Part shown: positions 24,401-35,693 of the stretch, one piece after another | Position numbering within the stretch: the first letter of the stretch is position 1 | Layout: every line of letters starts with the position of its first letter | NCBI RefSeq assembly: GCF_036711975.1 | Contig: NC_091971.1 | Span: 24,311,501 to 24,375,500 of the forward strand | Length of the DNA stretch: 64,000 bases | Direction: 5' to 3' | Origin: Onthophagus taurus | Lineage: Eukaryota > Arthropoda > Insecta > Coleoptera > Scarabaeidae | The notes under the pieces: generated by a model | The model's input: the letters and a program-made list of their open reading frames with translations, nothing else | Databases searched by the model: none | Told to the model about the DNA's origin: nothing | Translations under genes and position numbers: made by a program

Positions 24401-27400
24401 CTTTCTGTCACTTTCGGTTCCGAAAGTTCTGTTGACCATATTTGTGATATTCAGGCGTCAAATGACATCTTGGAGCATGTTGGAGATAAAACACAAAATG
24501 CGCCCAAAACATGATATTATGACGTTATACGCCGTTCTGAGCCATGCTTGAACTTTCTATAACTTTCGGTTCCGATAATTCTGTTGACCATATATGTGAT
24601 ATTCTGGCGCCAAATGACATCTTGGAGCATGTTGGAGATAAAAAACAAAATGTGCCCAAAACGTGATATTATGACGTTATACGCCGTTCTGAGCCATGTT
24701 TGAACTTTCTATCACTTTCGGTTCCGGTAATTCTGTTGACCATATTTGTGATATTCAGGCGCCAAATGACATCTTGGAGCATGTTGGAGATAAAAAACAA
24801 AATGTGCCCAAAACGTGATATTATGACGTTATACGCCGTTTTGAGCCATGTTTGAACTTTCTATCACTTTCGGTTCCGATAATTCTGTTGACCATATTTG
24901 TGATATTCAGGCGCCAAATGACATCTTGGAGCATGTTGGAGATAAAAAACAAAATGTGCCCAAAACGTGATATTGTGACGTTATACGCCGTTCTGAGGCA
25001 TGTTTGAACTTTCTATCACTTTTGGTTCCGGTAATTCTGTTGACCATATTTGTGATATTCAGGCGTCAAATGACATCTTGGAGCATGTTGGAGATAAAAA
25101 ACAAAATGTGCCCAAAACGTGATATTATGACGTTATACGCCGTTTTGAGCCATGTTTGAACTTTATATCACTTTTGGTTCCGGTAATTCTGTTGACCATA
25201 TTTGTGATATTCAGGCGTCAAATGACATCTTGGAGCATGTTGGAGATAAAAAACAAAATGTGCCCAAAACGTGCTATTATGACGTTATACGCCGTTCTGA
25301 GCCATGTTTGAACTTTCTATCACTTTGGGTTCCGGTAATTCTGTTGACCATATTTGTGATATTCAGGCATCAAATGACATGTTGGAGCATGTTGGAGATA
25401 AAAAACAAAATGTGCCCAAAACGTGATATTATGACGTTATACGCCCTTTTGAGGCATGTTTGAACTTTCTATCACTTTTGGTTCCGGTAATTCTGTTGAC
25501 CATATTTGTGATATTCAGGCGTCAAATGACATCTTGGAGCATGTTGGAGATAAAAAACAAAATGTGCCCAAAACGTGATATTATGACGTTATACGCTGTT
25601 TTGAGCCATGTTTGAACTTTCTATCACTTTTGGTTCCGGTAATTCTGTTGACCATATATTTGATATTCAGGCGTCAAATGATATCTTGGAGCAAGTTGGA
25701 GATAAAAAACAAAATGTGCCCAAAACGTGATATTATGACGTTATACGCCGTTTTGAGCCATGTTTGAACTTTATATCACTTTTGGTTCCGGTAATTCTGT
25801 TGACCATATTTGTGATATTCAGGCGTCAAATGACATCTTGGAGCATGTTGGAGATAAAAAACAAAATGTGCCCAAAACGTGATATTATGACGTTATACGC
25901 CGTTTTGAGCCATGTTTGAACTTTATATCACTTTTGGTTCCGGTAATTCTGTTGACCATATTTGTGATATTCAGGCGTCAAATGACATCTTGGAGCATGT
26001 TGGAGATAAAAAACAAAATGTGCCCAAAACGTGCTATTATGACGTTATACGCCGTTTTGAGCCATGCTTGAACTTTCTATCACTTTCGGTTCCGATAATT
26101 CTGTTGACCATATTTGTGATATTCAGGCGCCAAATGACATCTTGGAGCATGTTGGAGATAAAAACAAAATGTGCCCAAAACGTGATATTATGCCGTTATA
26201 CGCCGTTTTGAGCCATGCTTGAACTTTCTATCACTTTTGGTTCCGGTAATTCTGTTGACCATATATTTGATATTCAGGCGCCAAATGACATCTTGGAGCA
26301 AGTTGGAGATAAAAAACAAAATGTGCCCAAAACGTGATATTATGACGTTATACGCCGCTCTGAGCCATGTTTGAACTTTCTATCACTTTTGGTTCCGGTA
26401 ATTCTGTTGATCATATTTGTGATATTCAGGCGCCAAATGACATCTTGGAGCATGTTGGTGATAAAAAACAAAATGTGCCCAAAACGTGATATTGTGACGT
26501 TATACGCCGCTCTGAGCCATGTTTGAACTTTCTATAACTTTTGGTTCCGGTAATTCTGTTGATCATATTTGTGATATTCAGGCGCCAAATCACATCTTGG
26601 AGTATGTTGGAGATAAAAAACAAAATGTGCCCAAAACGTGATATTATGACGTTATACGCCCTTTTGAGGCATGTTTGAACTTTCTATCACTTTCGGTTCC
26701 GGTAATTCTGTTGACCATATTTGTGATATTCAGGCGCCAAATGACATCTTGGAGCATGTTGGAGATAAAAAACAAAATGTGCCCAAAACGTGATATTATG
26801 ACGTTATACGCCGTTCTGAGCCATGTTTGAACTTTCTATCACTTTCGGTTCCGGTAATTCTGTTGACCATATTTGTGATATTCAGGCGCCAAATGACATC
26901 TTGGAGCATGTTGGAGATAAAAAACAAAATGTGCCCAAAACGTGCTATTATGACGTTATACGCCGTTCTGAGCCATGTTTGAACTTTCTATCACTTTCGG
27001 TTCCGGTAATTCTGTTGACCATATTTGTGATATTCAGGCGCCAAATGACATCTTGGAGCATGTTGGAGATAAAAAACAAAATGTGCCCAAAACGTGATAT
27101 TATGCCGTTATACGCCGTTTTGAGCCATGCTTGAACTTTCTATCACTTTCGGTTCCGATAATTCTGTTGACCATATTTGTGATATTCAGGCGCCAAATGA
27201 CATCTTGGAGCATGTTGGAGATAAAAAACAAAATGTGCCCAAAACGTGATATTGTGACGTTATACGCCGTTTTGAGCCATGTTTGAACTTTCTGTCACTT
27301 TTGGTTCCGATAATTCTGCTGACCATATTTGTGATATTCAGGCGCCAAATGACATCTTGGAGCATGTTGGAGATAAAAAACAAAATGTGCCCAAAACGTG

Positions 27401-27900
27401 CTATTATAACGTTATACGCCGTTCTGAGCCATGTTTGAACTTTCTATCACTTTCGGTTCCGATAATTCTGTTGACCATATTTGTGATATTCAGGCGCCAA
27501 ATGACATCTTGGAGCATGTTGGAGATAAAAAACAAAATGTGCCCACAACGTGATATTATGACGTTATACGCCGTTCTGAGCCATGTTTGAACTTTCTGTC
27601 ACTTTCGGTTCCGAAAGTTCTGTTGACCATATTTGTGATATTCAGGCGTCAAGTGACATCTTGGAGCATGTTGGAGATAAAACACAAAATGCGCCCAAAA
27701 CATGATATTATGACGTTATACGCCGTTCTGAGCCATGCTTGAACTTTCTATAACTTTCGGTTCCGATAATTCTGTTGACCATATATGTGATATTCTGGCG
27801 CCAAATGACATCTTGGAGCATGTTGGAGATAAAAAACAAAATGTGCCCAAAACGTGCTATTATGACGTTATACGCCGTTCTGAGCCATGTTTGAACTTTC
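21480..27900. repeat. Tandem duplication in satellite, offset 3,191 bp
   Basis: About 21.5-24.7 kb matches 24.7-27.9 kb at 3,191 bp (21 monomers less one base). The shared markers include the CTATTATAACG monomer, CCCACAACGTG, the CGAAAGTTCTG monomer and AAAACACAAAATGCG. A few single differences (for example AAATGACATC against AAGTGACATC) separate the copies. Confidence 0.82.
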
Positions 27901-30900
27901 TATCACGTTCGGTTCCGGTAATTCTGTTGACCATATTTGTGATATTCAGGCGCCAAAGGACATCTTGGAGCATGTTGGAGATAAAAAACAAAATGTGCCC
28001 AAAACGTGCTATTATGACGTTATACGCCGTCCTGAGCCATGTTTGAACTTTCTATCACTTTCGGTTCCGGTAATTCTGTTGACCATATTTGTGATATTCA
28101 GGCGCCAAATGACATCTTGGAGCATGTTCGAGATAAAAAACAAAATGTGCCCAAAACGTGCTATTATGACGTTATACGCCGTTCTGAGCCATGTTTGAAC
28201 TTTCTATCACTTTCGGTTCCGGTAATTCTGTTGACCATATTTGTGATATTCAGGCGCCAAATGACATCTTGGAGCATGTTGGAGATAAAAAACAAAATGT
28301 GCCCAAAACGTGCTATTATGACGTTATACGCCGTTCTGAGCCATGTTTGAACTTTCTATCACTTTCGGTTCCGGTAATTCTGTTGACCATATTTGTGATA
28401 TTCAGGCGCCATATGACATCTTGGAGCATGTTGGAGATAAAAAACAAAATGTGCCCAAAACGTGATATTATGCCGTTATACGCCGTTTTGAGCCATGCTT
28501 GAACTTTCTATCACTTTCGGTTCCGATAATTCTGTTGACCATATTTGTGATATTCAGGCGCCATATGACATCTTGGAGCATGTTGGAGATAAAAAACAAA
28601 ATGTGCCCAAAACGTGATATTGTGACGTTATACGCCGTTTTGAGCCATGTTTGAACTTTCTGTCACTTTTGGTTCCGATAATTCTGTTGACCATATTTGT
28701 GATATTCAGGCGCCAAATGACATCTTGGAGCATGTTGGAGATAAAAACAAAATGTGCCCAAAACGTGATATTATGCCGTTATACGCCGTTTTGAGCCATG
28801 CTTGAACTTTCTATCACTTTTGGTTCCGGTAATTCTGTTGACCATATATTTGATATTCAGGCGCCAAATGACATCTTGGAGCAAGTTGGAGATAAAAAAC
28901 AAAATGTGCCCAAAACGTGATATTATGACGTTATACGCCGCTCTGAGCCATGTTTGAACTTTCTATCACTTTTGGTTCCGGTAATTCTGTTGATCATATT
29001 TGTGATATTCAGGCGCCAAATGACATCTTGGAGCATGTTGGTGATAAAAAACAAAATGTGCCCAAAACGTGATATTGTGACGTTATACGCCGCTCTGAGC
29101 CATGTTTGAACTTTCTATAACTTTTGGTTCCGGTAATTCTGTTGATCATATTTGTGATATTCAGGCGCCAAATCACATCTTGGAGTATGTTGGAGATAAA
29201 AAACAAAATGTGCCCAAAACGTGATATTATGACGTTATACGCCCTTTTGAGGCATGTTTGAACTTTCTATCACTTTCGGTTCCGGTAATTCTGTTGACCA
29301 TATTTGTGATATTCAGGCGCCAAATGACATCTTGGAGCATGTTGGAGATAAAAAACAAAATGTGCCCAAAACGTGATATTATGACGTTATACGCCGTTCT
29401 GAGCCATGTTTGAACTTTCTATCACTTTCGGTTCCGGTAATTCTGTTGACCATATTTGTGATATTCAGGCGCCAAATGACATCTTGGAGCATGTTGGAGA
29501 TAAAAAACAAAATGTGCCCAAAACGTGCTATTATGACGTTATACGCCGTTCTGAGCCATGTTTGAACTTTCTATCACTTTCGGTTCCGGTAATTCTGTTG
29601 ACCATATTTGTGATATTCAGGCGCCAAATGACATCTTGGAGCATGTTGGAGATAAAAAACAAAATGTGCCCAAAACGTGATATTATGCCGTTATACGCCG
29701 TTTTGAGCCATGCTTGAACTTTCTATCACTTTCGGTTCCGATAATTCTGTTGACCATATTTGTGATATTCAGGCGCCAAATGACATCTTGGAGCATGTTG
29801 GAGATAAAAAACAAAATGTGCCCAAAACGTGATATTGTGACGTTATACGCCGTTTTGAGCCATGTTTGAACTTTCTGTCACTTTTGGTTCCGATAATTCT
29901 GCTGACCATATTTGTGATATTCAGGCGCCAAATGACATCTTGGAGCATGTTGGAGATAAAAAACAAAATGTGCCCAAAACGTGCTATTATAACGTTATAC
30001 GCCGTTCTGAGCCATGTTTGAACTTTCTATCACTTTCGGTTCCGATAATTCTGTTGACCATATTTGTGATATTCAGGCGCCAAATGACATCTTGGAGCAT
30101 GTTGGAGATAAAAAACAAAATGTGCCCACAACGTGATATTATGACGTTATACGCCGTTCTGAGCCATGTTTGAACTTTCTGTCACTTTCGGTTCCGAAAG
30201 TTCTGTTGACCATATTTGTGATATTCAGGCGTCAAATGACATCTTGGAGCATGTTGGAGATAAAACACAAAATGCGCCCAAAACATGATATTATGACGTT
30301 ATACGCCGTTCTGAGCCATGCTTGAACTTTCTATAACTTTCGGTTCCGATAATTCTGTTGACCATATATGTGATATTCTGGCGCCAAATGACATCTTGGA
30401 GCATGTTGGAGATAAAAAACAAAATGTGCCCAAAACGTGCTATTATGACGTTATACGCCGTTCTGAGCCATGTTTGAACTTTCTATCACGTTCGGTTCCG
30501 GTAATTCTGTTGACCATATTTGTGATATTCAGGCGCCAAATGACATCTTGGAGCATGTTGGAGATAAAAAACAAAATGTGCCCAAAACGTGCTATTATGA
30601 CGTTATACGCCGTCCTGAGCCATGTTTGAACTTTCTATCACTTTCGGTTCCGGTAATTCTGTTGACCATATTTGTGATATTCAGGCGCCAAATGACATCT
30701 TGGAGCATGTTCGAGATAAAAAACAAAATGTGCCCAAAACGTGCTATTATGACGTTATACGCCGTTCTGAGCCATGTTTGAACTTTCTATCACTTTCGGT
30801 TTCGGTAATTCTGTTGACCATATTTGTGATATTCAGGCGCCAAATGACATCTTGGAGCATGTTGGAGATAAAAAACAAAATGTGCCCAAAACGTGCTATT

Positions 30901-31272
30901 ATGACGTTATACGCCGTTCTGAGCCATGTTTGAACTTTCTATCACTTTCGGTTCCGGTAATTCTGTTGACCATATTTGTGATATTCAGGCGCCATATGAC
31001 ATCTTGGAGCATGTTGGAGATAAAAAACAAAATGTGCCCAAAACGTGATATTATGCCGTTATACGCCGTTTTGAGCCATGCTTGAACTTTCTATCACTTT
31101 CGGTTCCGATAATTCTGTTGACCATATTTGTGATATTCAGGCGCCATATGACATCTTGGAGCATGTTGGAGATAAAAAACAAAATGTGCCCAAAACGTGA
31201 TATTGTGACGTTATACGCCGTTTTGAGCCATGTTTGAACTTTCTGTCACTTTTGGTTCCGATAATTCTGCTG
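26100..31272. repeat. Tandem duplication in satellite, offset 2,583 bp
   Basis: About 26.1-28.66 kb matches 28.7-31.26 kb at 2,583 bp (17 monomers less one base). It carries the same rare variants (CACGTTCGGTTCC, CGCCGTCCTGAG, GTTCGAGAT, GCGCCATATGAC). The second copy runs up to the Polinton edge. Confidence 0.83.
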
Positions 31273-31640
31273 AGTAGTAGATAAAAGCCGATTCTAGAAC
31301 CTCCTCTCAGAACCTCAGGTCAGGGCCAAGGTCACGTTGAGTGACCATGACCTTGACCTTGCCCTGAGGTTCTGGGAGGAGGTTCCAGAATCGGCTATTG
31401 CAAAGGGTGTCGTTGACCAGTAACCTAGACCTAAACAATGACCTTTACTTTGAGCTCACCTCAGGTCAAGATCACGTTTAGTGACCATGACCTTGATCAG
31501 TAACCTTGACCTGAACAATGACCTTTACTTTGACCTCAACGGAGACCTTGAAGTCAACCTTAATTGTGACCATGACATTGACCTTGTACGTGACCTGAAA
31601 TGAAGGTTACACGACATGAGTTCATTGAAAACCCCACTTC
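31273..31640 (+). repeat. Polinton left terminal region, hairpin and TGACC repeats
   Basis: No coding potential is evident. An imperfect palindrome fills 31286-31396, with arms of about 50 bases that match at AGCCGATTCT, GAACCTCCTC and CAGAACCTCAG. From 31309 to 31605 the short word TGACC occurs about 13 times on this strand, often as TGACCTTGA. A block near 31416-31460 recurs 80 bp later. The region would be the left terminal inverted repeat, but the right partner is missing. Confidence 0.75.
31286..31396. repeat. Long imperfect inverted repeat (hairpin)
   Basis: The left arm starts AGCCGATTCTAGAACCTCCT and the right arm is its complement with a few mismatches, ending GGTTCCAGAATCGGCT. The centre has a smaller dyad, GGTCAC-GTTGA-GTGACC. 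The stem would be about 50 bp with a tiny loop. Confidence 0.85.
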
Positions 31641-31648
31641 GGAGGGGG

Positions 31649-31660
31649 TATGCTTTAAAT
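31649..31660 (+). promoter_or_regulatory. Candidate TATA-like promoter of the polymerase gene
   Basis: TATGCTTTAAATAG, following a G-run (GGAGGGGG), lies about 55 bp before the polymerase ATG. The leftward gene at 37036 has a similar compact arrangement with TATATAAA. Position is the only support. Confidence 0.35.
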
Positions 31661-31710
31661 AGCAGATAGAAAATCGTGTTCAACAGTATTGAAGTAAGAG
31701 TGTTGTGAAC

Positions 31711-31947
31711 ATGTTGACCTGCGACGTGTGTTACAAAGAGTTTACTAGACCAGATAATCTTGTGAGACATCAACGCACAGCATGTATTGGGAAACGTCGA
31801 AAGGTGGAAGAGGATCAACAAGGAGATGTTATAGTGTGTGAAATATGTGATGAACACGTAACCAGACAATGTTATTCCTCACATCTGCGCAGCAACAAAC
31901 ATAAACAGAAAGCCTTCGTAATAATAGATGATGGTGTAGAAAAATAG
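31711..31947 (+). CDS. polB: DNA polymerase B, N-terminal zinc-finger part (before frameshift)
   Basis: From ATG 31711, 78 residues. It contains two zinc fingers: CX2CX12HX4C (CDVCYKEFTRPDNLVRHQRT then AC) and CX2CX11HX5H (CEICDEHV..HLRSNKH). Insect Polinton polymerases commonly begin this way. The frame ends in TAG at 31945-31947, right after an A5 run. The preceding-phase frame (from 31941) continues with sequence resembling the rest of the family, so a one-base loss in the A run has probably broken the gene here. Confidence 0.8.
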   Translation: MLTCDVCYKEFTRPDNLVRHQRTACIGKRRKVEEDQQGDVIVCEICDEHVTRQCYSSHLRSNKHKQKAFVIIDDGVEK

Positions 31948-32268
31948 ATTCGATATTTGGAGATAAAATATGTAGTTTTAGAGTGAGCGATCATGAACGG
32001 AAGTACGTAGACATGAAGGAATTCAGTAACCGAATTAGAGAAAAAGTTATCAGTTTGATACACTCCGTGAGGAATGTAAATGGTAGTTTAAAAGTGAATA
32101 CGGAAATTTTTGGATTGTATTTCATAAATACGAAGGAGGAAGTGGAAATCAAATCATTCAACACAAAAAATAAAATTATAACAGTAGCCGTAGACTTGTA
32201 CCAAACATACGAGGACTTTATGGACGAGATTATGGTGAAAATGTCGGAATTCCAAGAACGGGACTCAG
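31941..32268 (+). CDS. polB: DNA polymerase B, remainder of exon 1 after the frameshift
   Basis: The frame is open across the A-run and ends at the splice donor at 32268/32269. It encodes about 109 residues with the weakly conserved N-terminal region of Polinton polymerases (FRVSDHERKY, then DLYQTYEDFMDEIM). There is no ATG near its start other than internal ones, supporting the view that it is a continuation and not a separate gene. Confidence 0.75.
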
Positions 32269-32327
32269 GTAAGAGTATAAGAATAGAAAAGTAGTAAAAT
32301 GCGAAACTAAAGGTGTTAATACTGCAG
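32269..32327 (+). other. Spliceosomal intron in the polymerase gene, 59 bp
   Basis: The donor CAG|GTAAGA (32266-32274) and acceptor TACTGCAG|GTT (32320-32330) bound 59 bp with in-frame stops. Removing it joins codons to give a glycine at the junction followed by WTLLEILYL, and links frame 3 to frame 2 without a gap. A CTAA-like branch site is present about 20 bases before the acceptor. The length is typical of insect introns. Confidence 0.85.
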
Positions 32328-35300
32328 GTTGGACCTTGTTGGAAATATTATATCTTAAAGTGAACTGTAACAAGTTTAATCCTACAAGAGCATCGAGCTA
32401 CATCGACTTACCGACATCCATAAAAGGGAAGAGAGCGGTAATAAACGTGCAAAATACCGATAATAAGTGTTTTGCTTGGGCACTGATGTCCGCGCTGTAC
32501 CAACCCACAGGTTTACCGCAAAGAATATCATCATACCCAGATTATAGGGAAACAGAATTAAAGTTTGACTGCGTAACATTCCCAGTACCCATCAGAGACA
32601 TACCAAAATTTGAGGAAGAAAATAACATTTCAATTAACGTCTATGGTATAAATTCTTGGTATAATGGAGAGAAAATGGTAGATGATATTGTAACTGTATG
32701 TATATGTAAACAGAAACGGGAGCGTCATGTAAACTTATTAGTAGTCAGCGACAATTTCGGGAATAACCACTATTGTTGGATAAAAAACTTATCTCGACTG
32801 ATAAATACACAATCATCGACTCATGAACATCAAAGATATATTTGTGAGGGTTGTTTGCAATACTTTTCAACTGAAGACAAGTTGGTACGACATCAGATGG
32901 ATGACTGTAAAAAAGTGAAAGCAACAGTACCAAGCGAACAAATAAAAGTGAATAAGTTCGGACATCTAGAAAAGGAAAATGTTTTACAATTTGAAGGATT
33001 TGAAAAAAAAATGAAAGTTCCGTTTGTGGTGTACGCCGATTTCGAGGCGATTCTGAAACCCTTAACGCCCGAAGAAGGAAAAGTTTACGATGATAATAAA
33101 CCATATACGGCCCGATGTTTTGAACACGAACCATACGCGTTTGCGTACTACATTAAGTGTGCTTACGATGATAACTTATCGAAATTCCAAATATACCGAG
33201 GGCGAAACGCTGCTCTGGAATTTATTATAAGATTGGAGAAGGATGTAATAGAGATCTATGAACAACATTTGAGGCAAACAAAGGATATGATACCGCTAAG
33301 CTGTCTGGACCAATTTGTACATGAACTGAGTTCCGTATGTCACATTTGTGATAAACCAATAAACAAAGAAGAGAAAGTGTGTGATCACGATCACTTGACA
33401 GGATTGTATAGGGGTCCTGCGCATTCCGTCTGCAATATAAATTATAAATTACCGATGTTTATCCCTGTGTTTTTCCACAACCTGTCGAATTACGATGCCC
33501 ACATGTTTGTGAAAAGTATTGCCCTAAACAAGGAGGAAGTAGAGGTGATAGCACAAAACAAAGAAAAATATATTTCTTTTTCCAAAAAAATAGTTGTCGG
33601 AGAAACAACCGATAACAAAGGAAAGAAACGCAAAGTGTTTATGAAAATAAGATTCGTCGACTCGTTTAGATTCATGGCGAGTTCTTTGGAAAAGTTGGTT
33701 TCATATTTGGATGATAAGGATTGTGTGGAAGTGAAAAAAAAATTCAAAGACTCTGAAGAATTTAGATTGATGCGCCAGAAAGGTGTATTTCCATATTCGT
33801 TCGTAGATTCGTTTGAAAAGTTGGAGTATAGTAAATTGCCTGATCATACACAGTTTTACGACATATTGAGTTCAAGTAATATTTCAAAGGAACAATACTC
33901 TAGAGCACAGACTGTATGGAATAAATTTAAGTGTACAACGTTGGGAGAATACAGTGACCTGTATTTGACGTCAGATGTGTTAATGTTGACTGATGTCTTT
34001 GAAAATTTCAGGACAATATCTTTGGAGAATTACAATCTGGATCCTTGCCATTATTATACTGCGCCCGGGTTTGGGTGGGATGCTCTGTTAAAAATGACTG
34101 GTGTAAAATTAGAATTGTTATCAGACATTGACATGTTACACTTTTTTAAGAAAGGAATTAGAGGCGGTCTCTGTATGTGTGTAAAACGATCTGCAATAGC
34201 AAACAACAAGTTCCTTGACGATTTTAACCCGGAAAAACCATCATCATATATTCTATACTTGGACGCTACCAATTTGTATGGGTATGCAATGAGTTGTAAA
34301 TTACCAACAGGCGGTTTTCGATGGTTGTCGAACCAAGAAATAGCAGATATAGATGTGGAGTGTTTAGATGATGAACACCTTGGTAATGTGTTTGAAGTGG
34401 ATTTGGAGTATCCCGAAAGGTTACACAACCAGCATGATGATCTACCGTTTTGTCCCGAAAACATAATCGCTCCCGGATCGAAGCATCCTAAGTTGATTGC
34501 GAACTTACAAAATAAATCGAAATACATAATTCACTATGTAAACCTACGTGAATGTGTGAAAAAAGGTCTTAAGCTAACCAAAATACACCGTGCATTGCAA
34601 TTTCAACAATCGCCGTGGATGAAACCATATATCGATTTTAACTCTGAGAAACGAATGAATGCTACGAATGAATTTGGGAAAAATCATTATAAACAAATGA
34701 ATAATATCGTGTATGGGAAAACGATGGAAAATGTTGAAAATAGAGTCGATATACGATTAGTGTCACATTGGGAGAATCGTTACAGGAGACCCGGTGCAGA
34801 AGCTCTTATCGCAAAGCCGACTTTCAAGTCATCGAAAATTTTCTGCCATAATTTGGCAGCCATTGAAATGCAGAAGGTGGAGGTCAAATATAACAAACCT
34901 CTGTATGTAGGGTTTAGCGTACTGGAATTGTCGAAAGCGGTCATTTATAACTTTTTTTATAATTTTTTAAAAGAGAAATATGGTGAAAACGTATTATTGT
35001 TATATACAGATACGGATTCGTTAATTCTCGAAATATTTACTGAGAATGTATACCAGGATATCAAAGAAAATATAGAGATGTTCGATACCTCTAATTACAA
35101 GTTAAACAACAGACATAATATTCCTCCAGGGCCGCCGATAGTTGGAAAAATGAAAGATGAGTACCCAAATACGATATTAACATCGTTTTATGGTACAGGA
35201 GCTAAAGCTTATTGTATTAACACTTTGGAAGGAGTTGTCAAGCGTGCCAAGGGTGTGAAAAAGTATGTTATCGATAAAAACTTAAGTGTTTCAGAATATA

Positions 35301-35542
35301 AACGGATTATCGAAGATGGAGGTTCTGTGCGAAAAAAGATGTATGTCTTTCGCTCCTCCTATCACACGATGTATACAGAACTAAAGAATAAAGTGGCGCT
35401 CTCTGCACATGACGATAAACGTTACGTGATGGAGGATGGATGTCATACGTTAGCTTGGGGAAACTATCTTATTGAAGATCTACGCAGGGAAGATCTTTTG
35501 GACAACTTATTGGAGTTGTTAAACGTAAACATGTATGGCTAG
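32328..35542 (+). CDS. polB: Protein-primed family B DNA polymerase, main exon
   Basis: About 1,070 residues that copy the element, as in adenovirus-like protein-primed replication. Numbering from codon 32336: a conserved N-terminal block (NKCFAWALMSALY); a zinc finger (YICEGCLQYF..HQMDDC); exonuclease motif I YADFE with D235; an endonuclease-VII-like CXXC..DHDHLTGLYRGPAH insert; exonuclease II HNLSNYDAH with D387; and an exonuclease III-like DSFRFM. Polymerase motif A is LDATNLYGYAM with D643, motif B is KQMNNIVYGKTMENV from about 786, and motif C is YTDTDS with D892 and D894. All catalytic acids are present. The exon itself is unbroken. Confidence 0.96.
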
Positions 35543-35693
35543 TTAAATTGCGATCAGTTAATTTGTAAAAAAAAAAAAATACTTGCTTGTATCACAAAAC
35601 TTGTATATAAAGTAGAAAGTAGGTTGTTAAAAAGGTTACTTGAAATAAAATCAACGAAATTAAAAAAAGTTTTTTATTTTCTTAGTGTAAAAA
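35543..35693. terminator. Convergent 3' ends of polymerase and integrase genes
   Basis: AATAAA at 35644-35649 on the + strand can serve the polymerase gene. AATAAA on the - strand (35673-35678) can serve the integrase gene, whose stop is at 35694. The signals lie 30 bp apart, so the two transcripts would overlap slightly. Confidence 0.6.

Larger units (their letters stand above)
12596..31272. repeat. 152-bp tandem satellite, central array
   Basis: About 123 monomers of the same satellite, from the ATAT duplication to the Polinton edge. It has no other insertion. Larger blocks repeat at offsets of 4,102, 3,950, 3,191 and 2,583 bp, listed separately. Many 99- and 103-codon frames recur here and are repeat by-products. 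Confidence 0.97.

Noticed and set aside
23632..31085. Repeated 99- and 103-codon frames on the + strand and 65-codon frames on the - strand, resembling a gene family
   Set aside because: They are translations of the 152-bp satellite across two monomers. They share start and stop positions by repeat phase, occur on both strands, and have no codon or domain signal.
12596..31272. CENP-B box in the satellite
   Set aside because: I looked for TTCG....A..CGGG-type sequence in the monomer and found only a loose likeness around CGGTTCCGGTAA, which lacks the required bases.
31525..31869. 114-codon - strand frame at the Polinton left end
   Set aside because: It overlaps the zinc-finger start of the polymerase and the TGACC repeats, and shows no domain.
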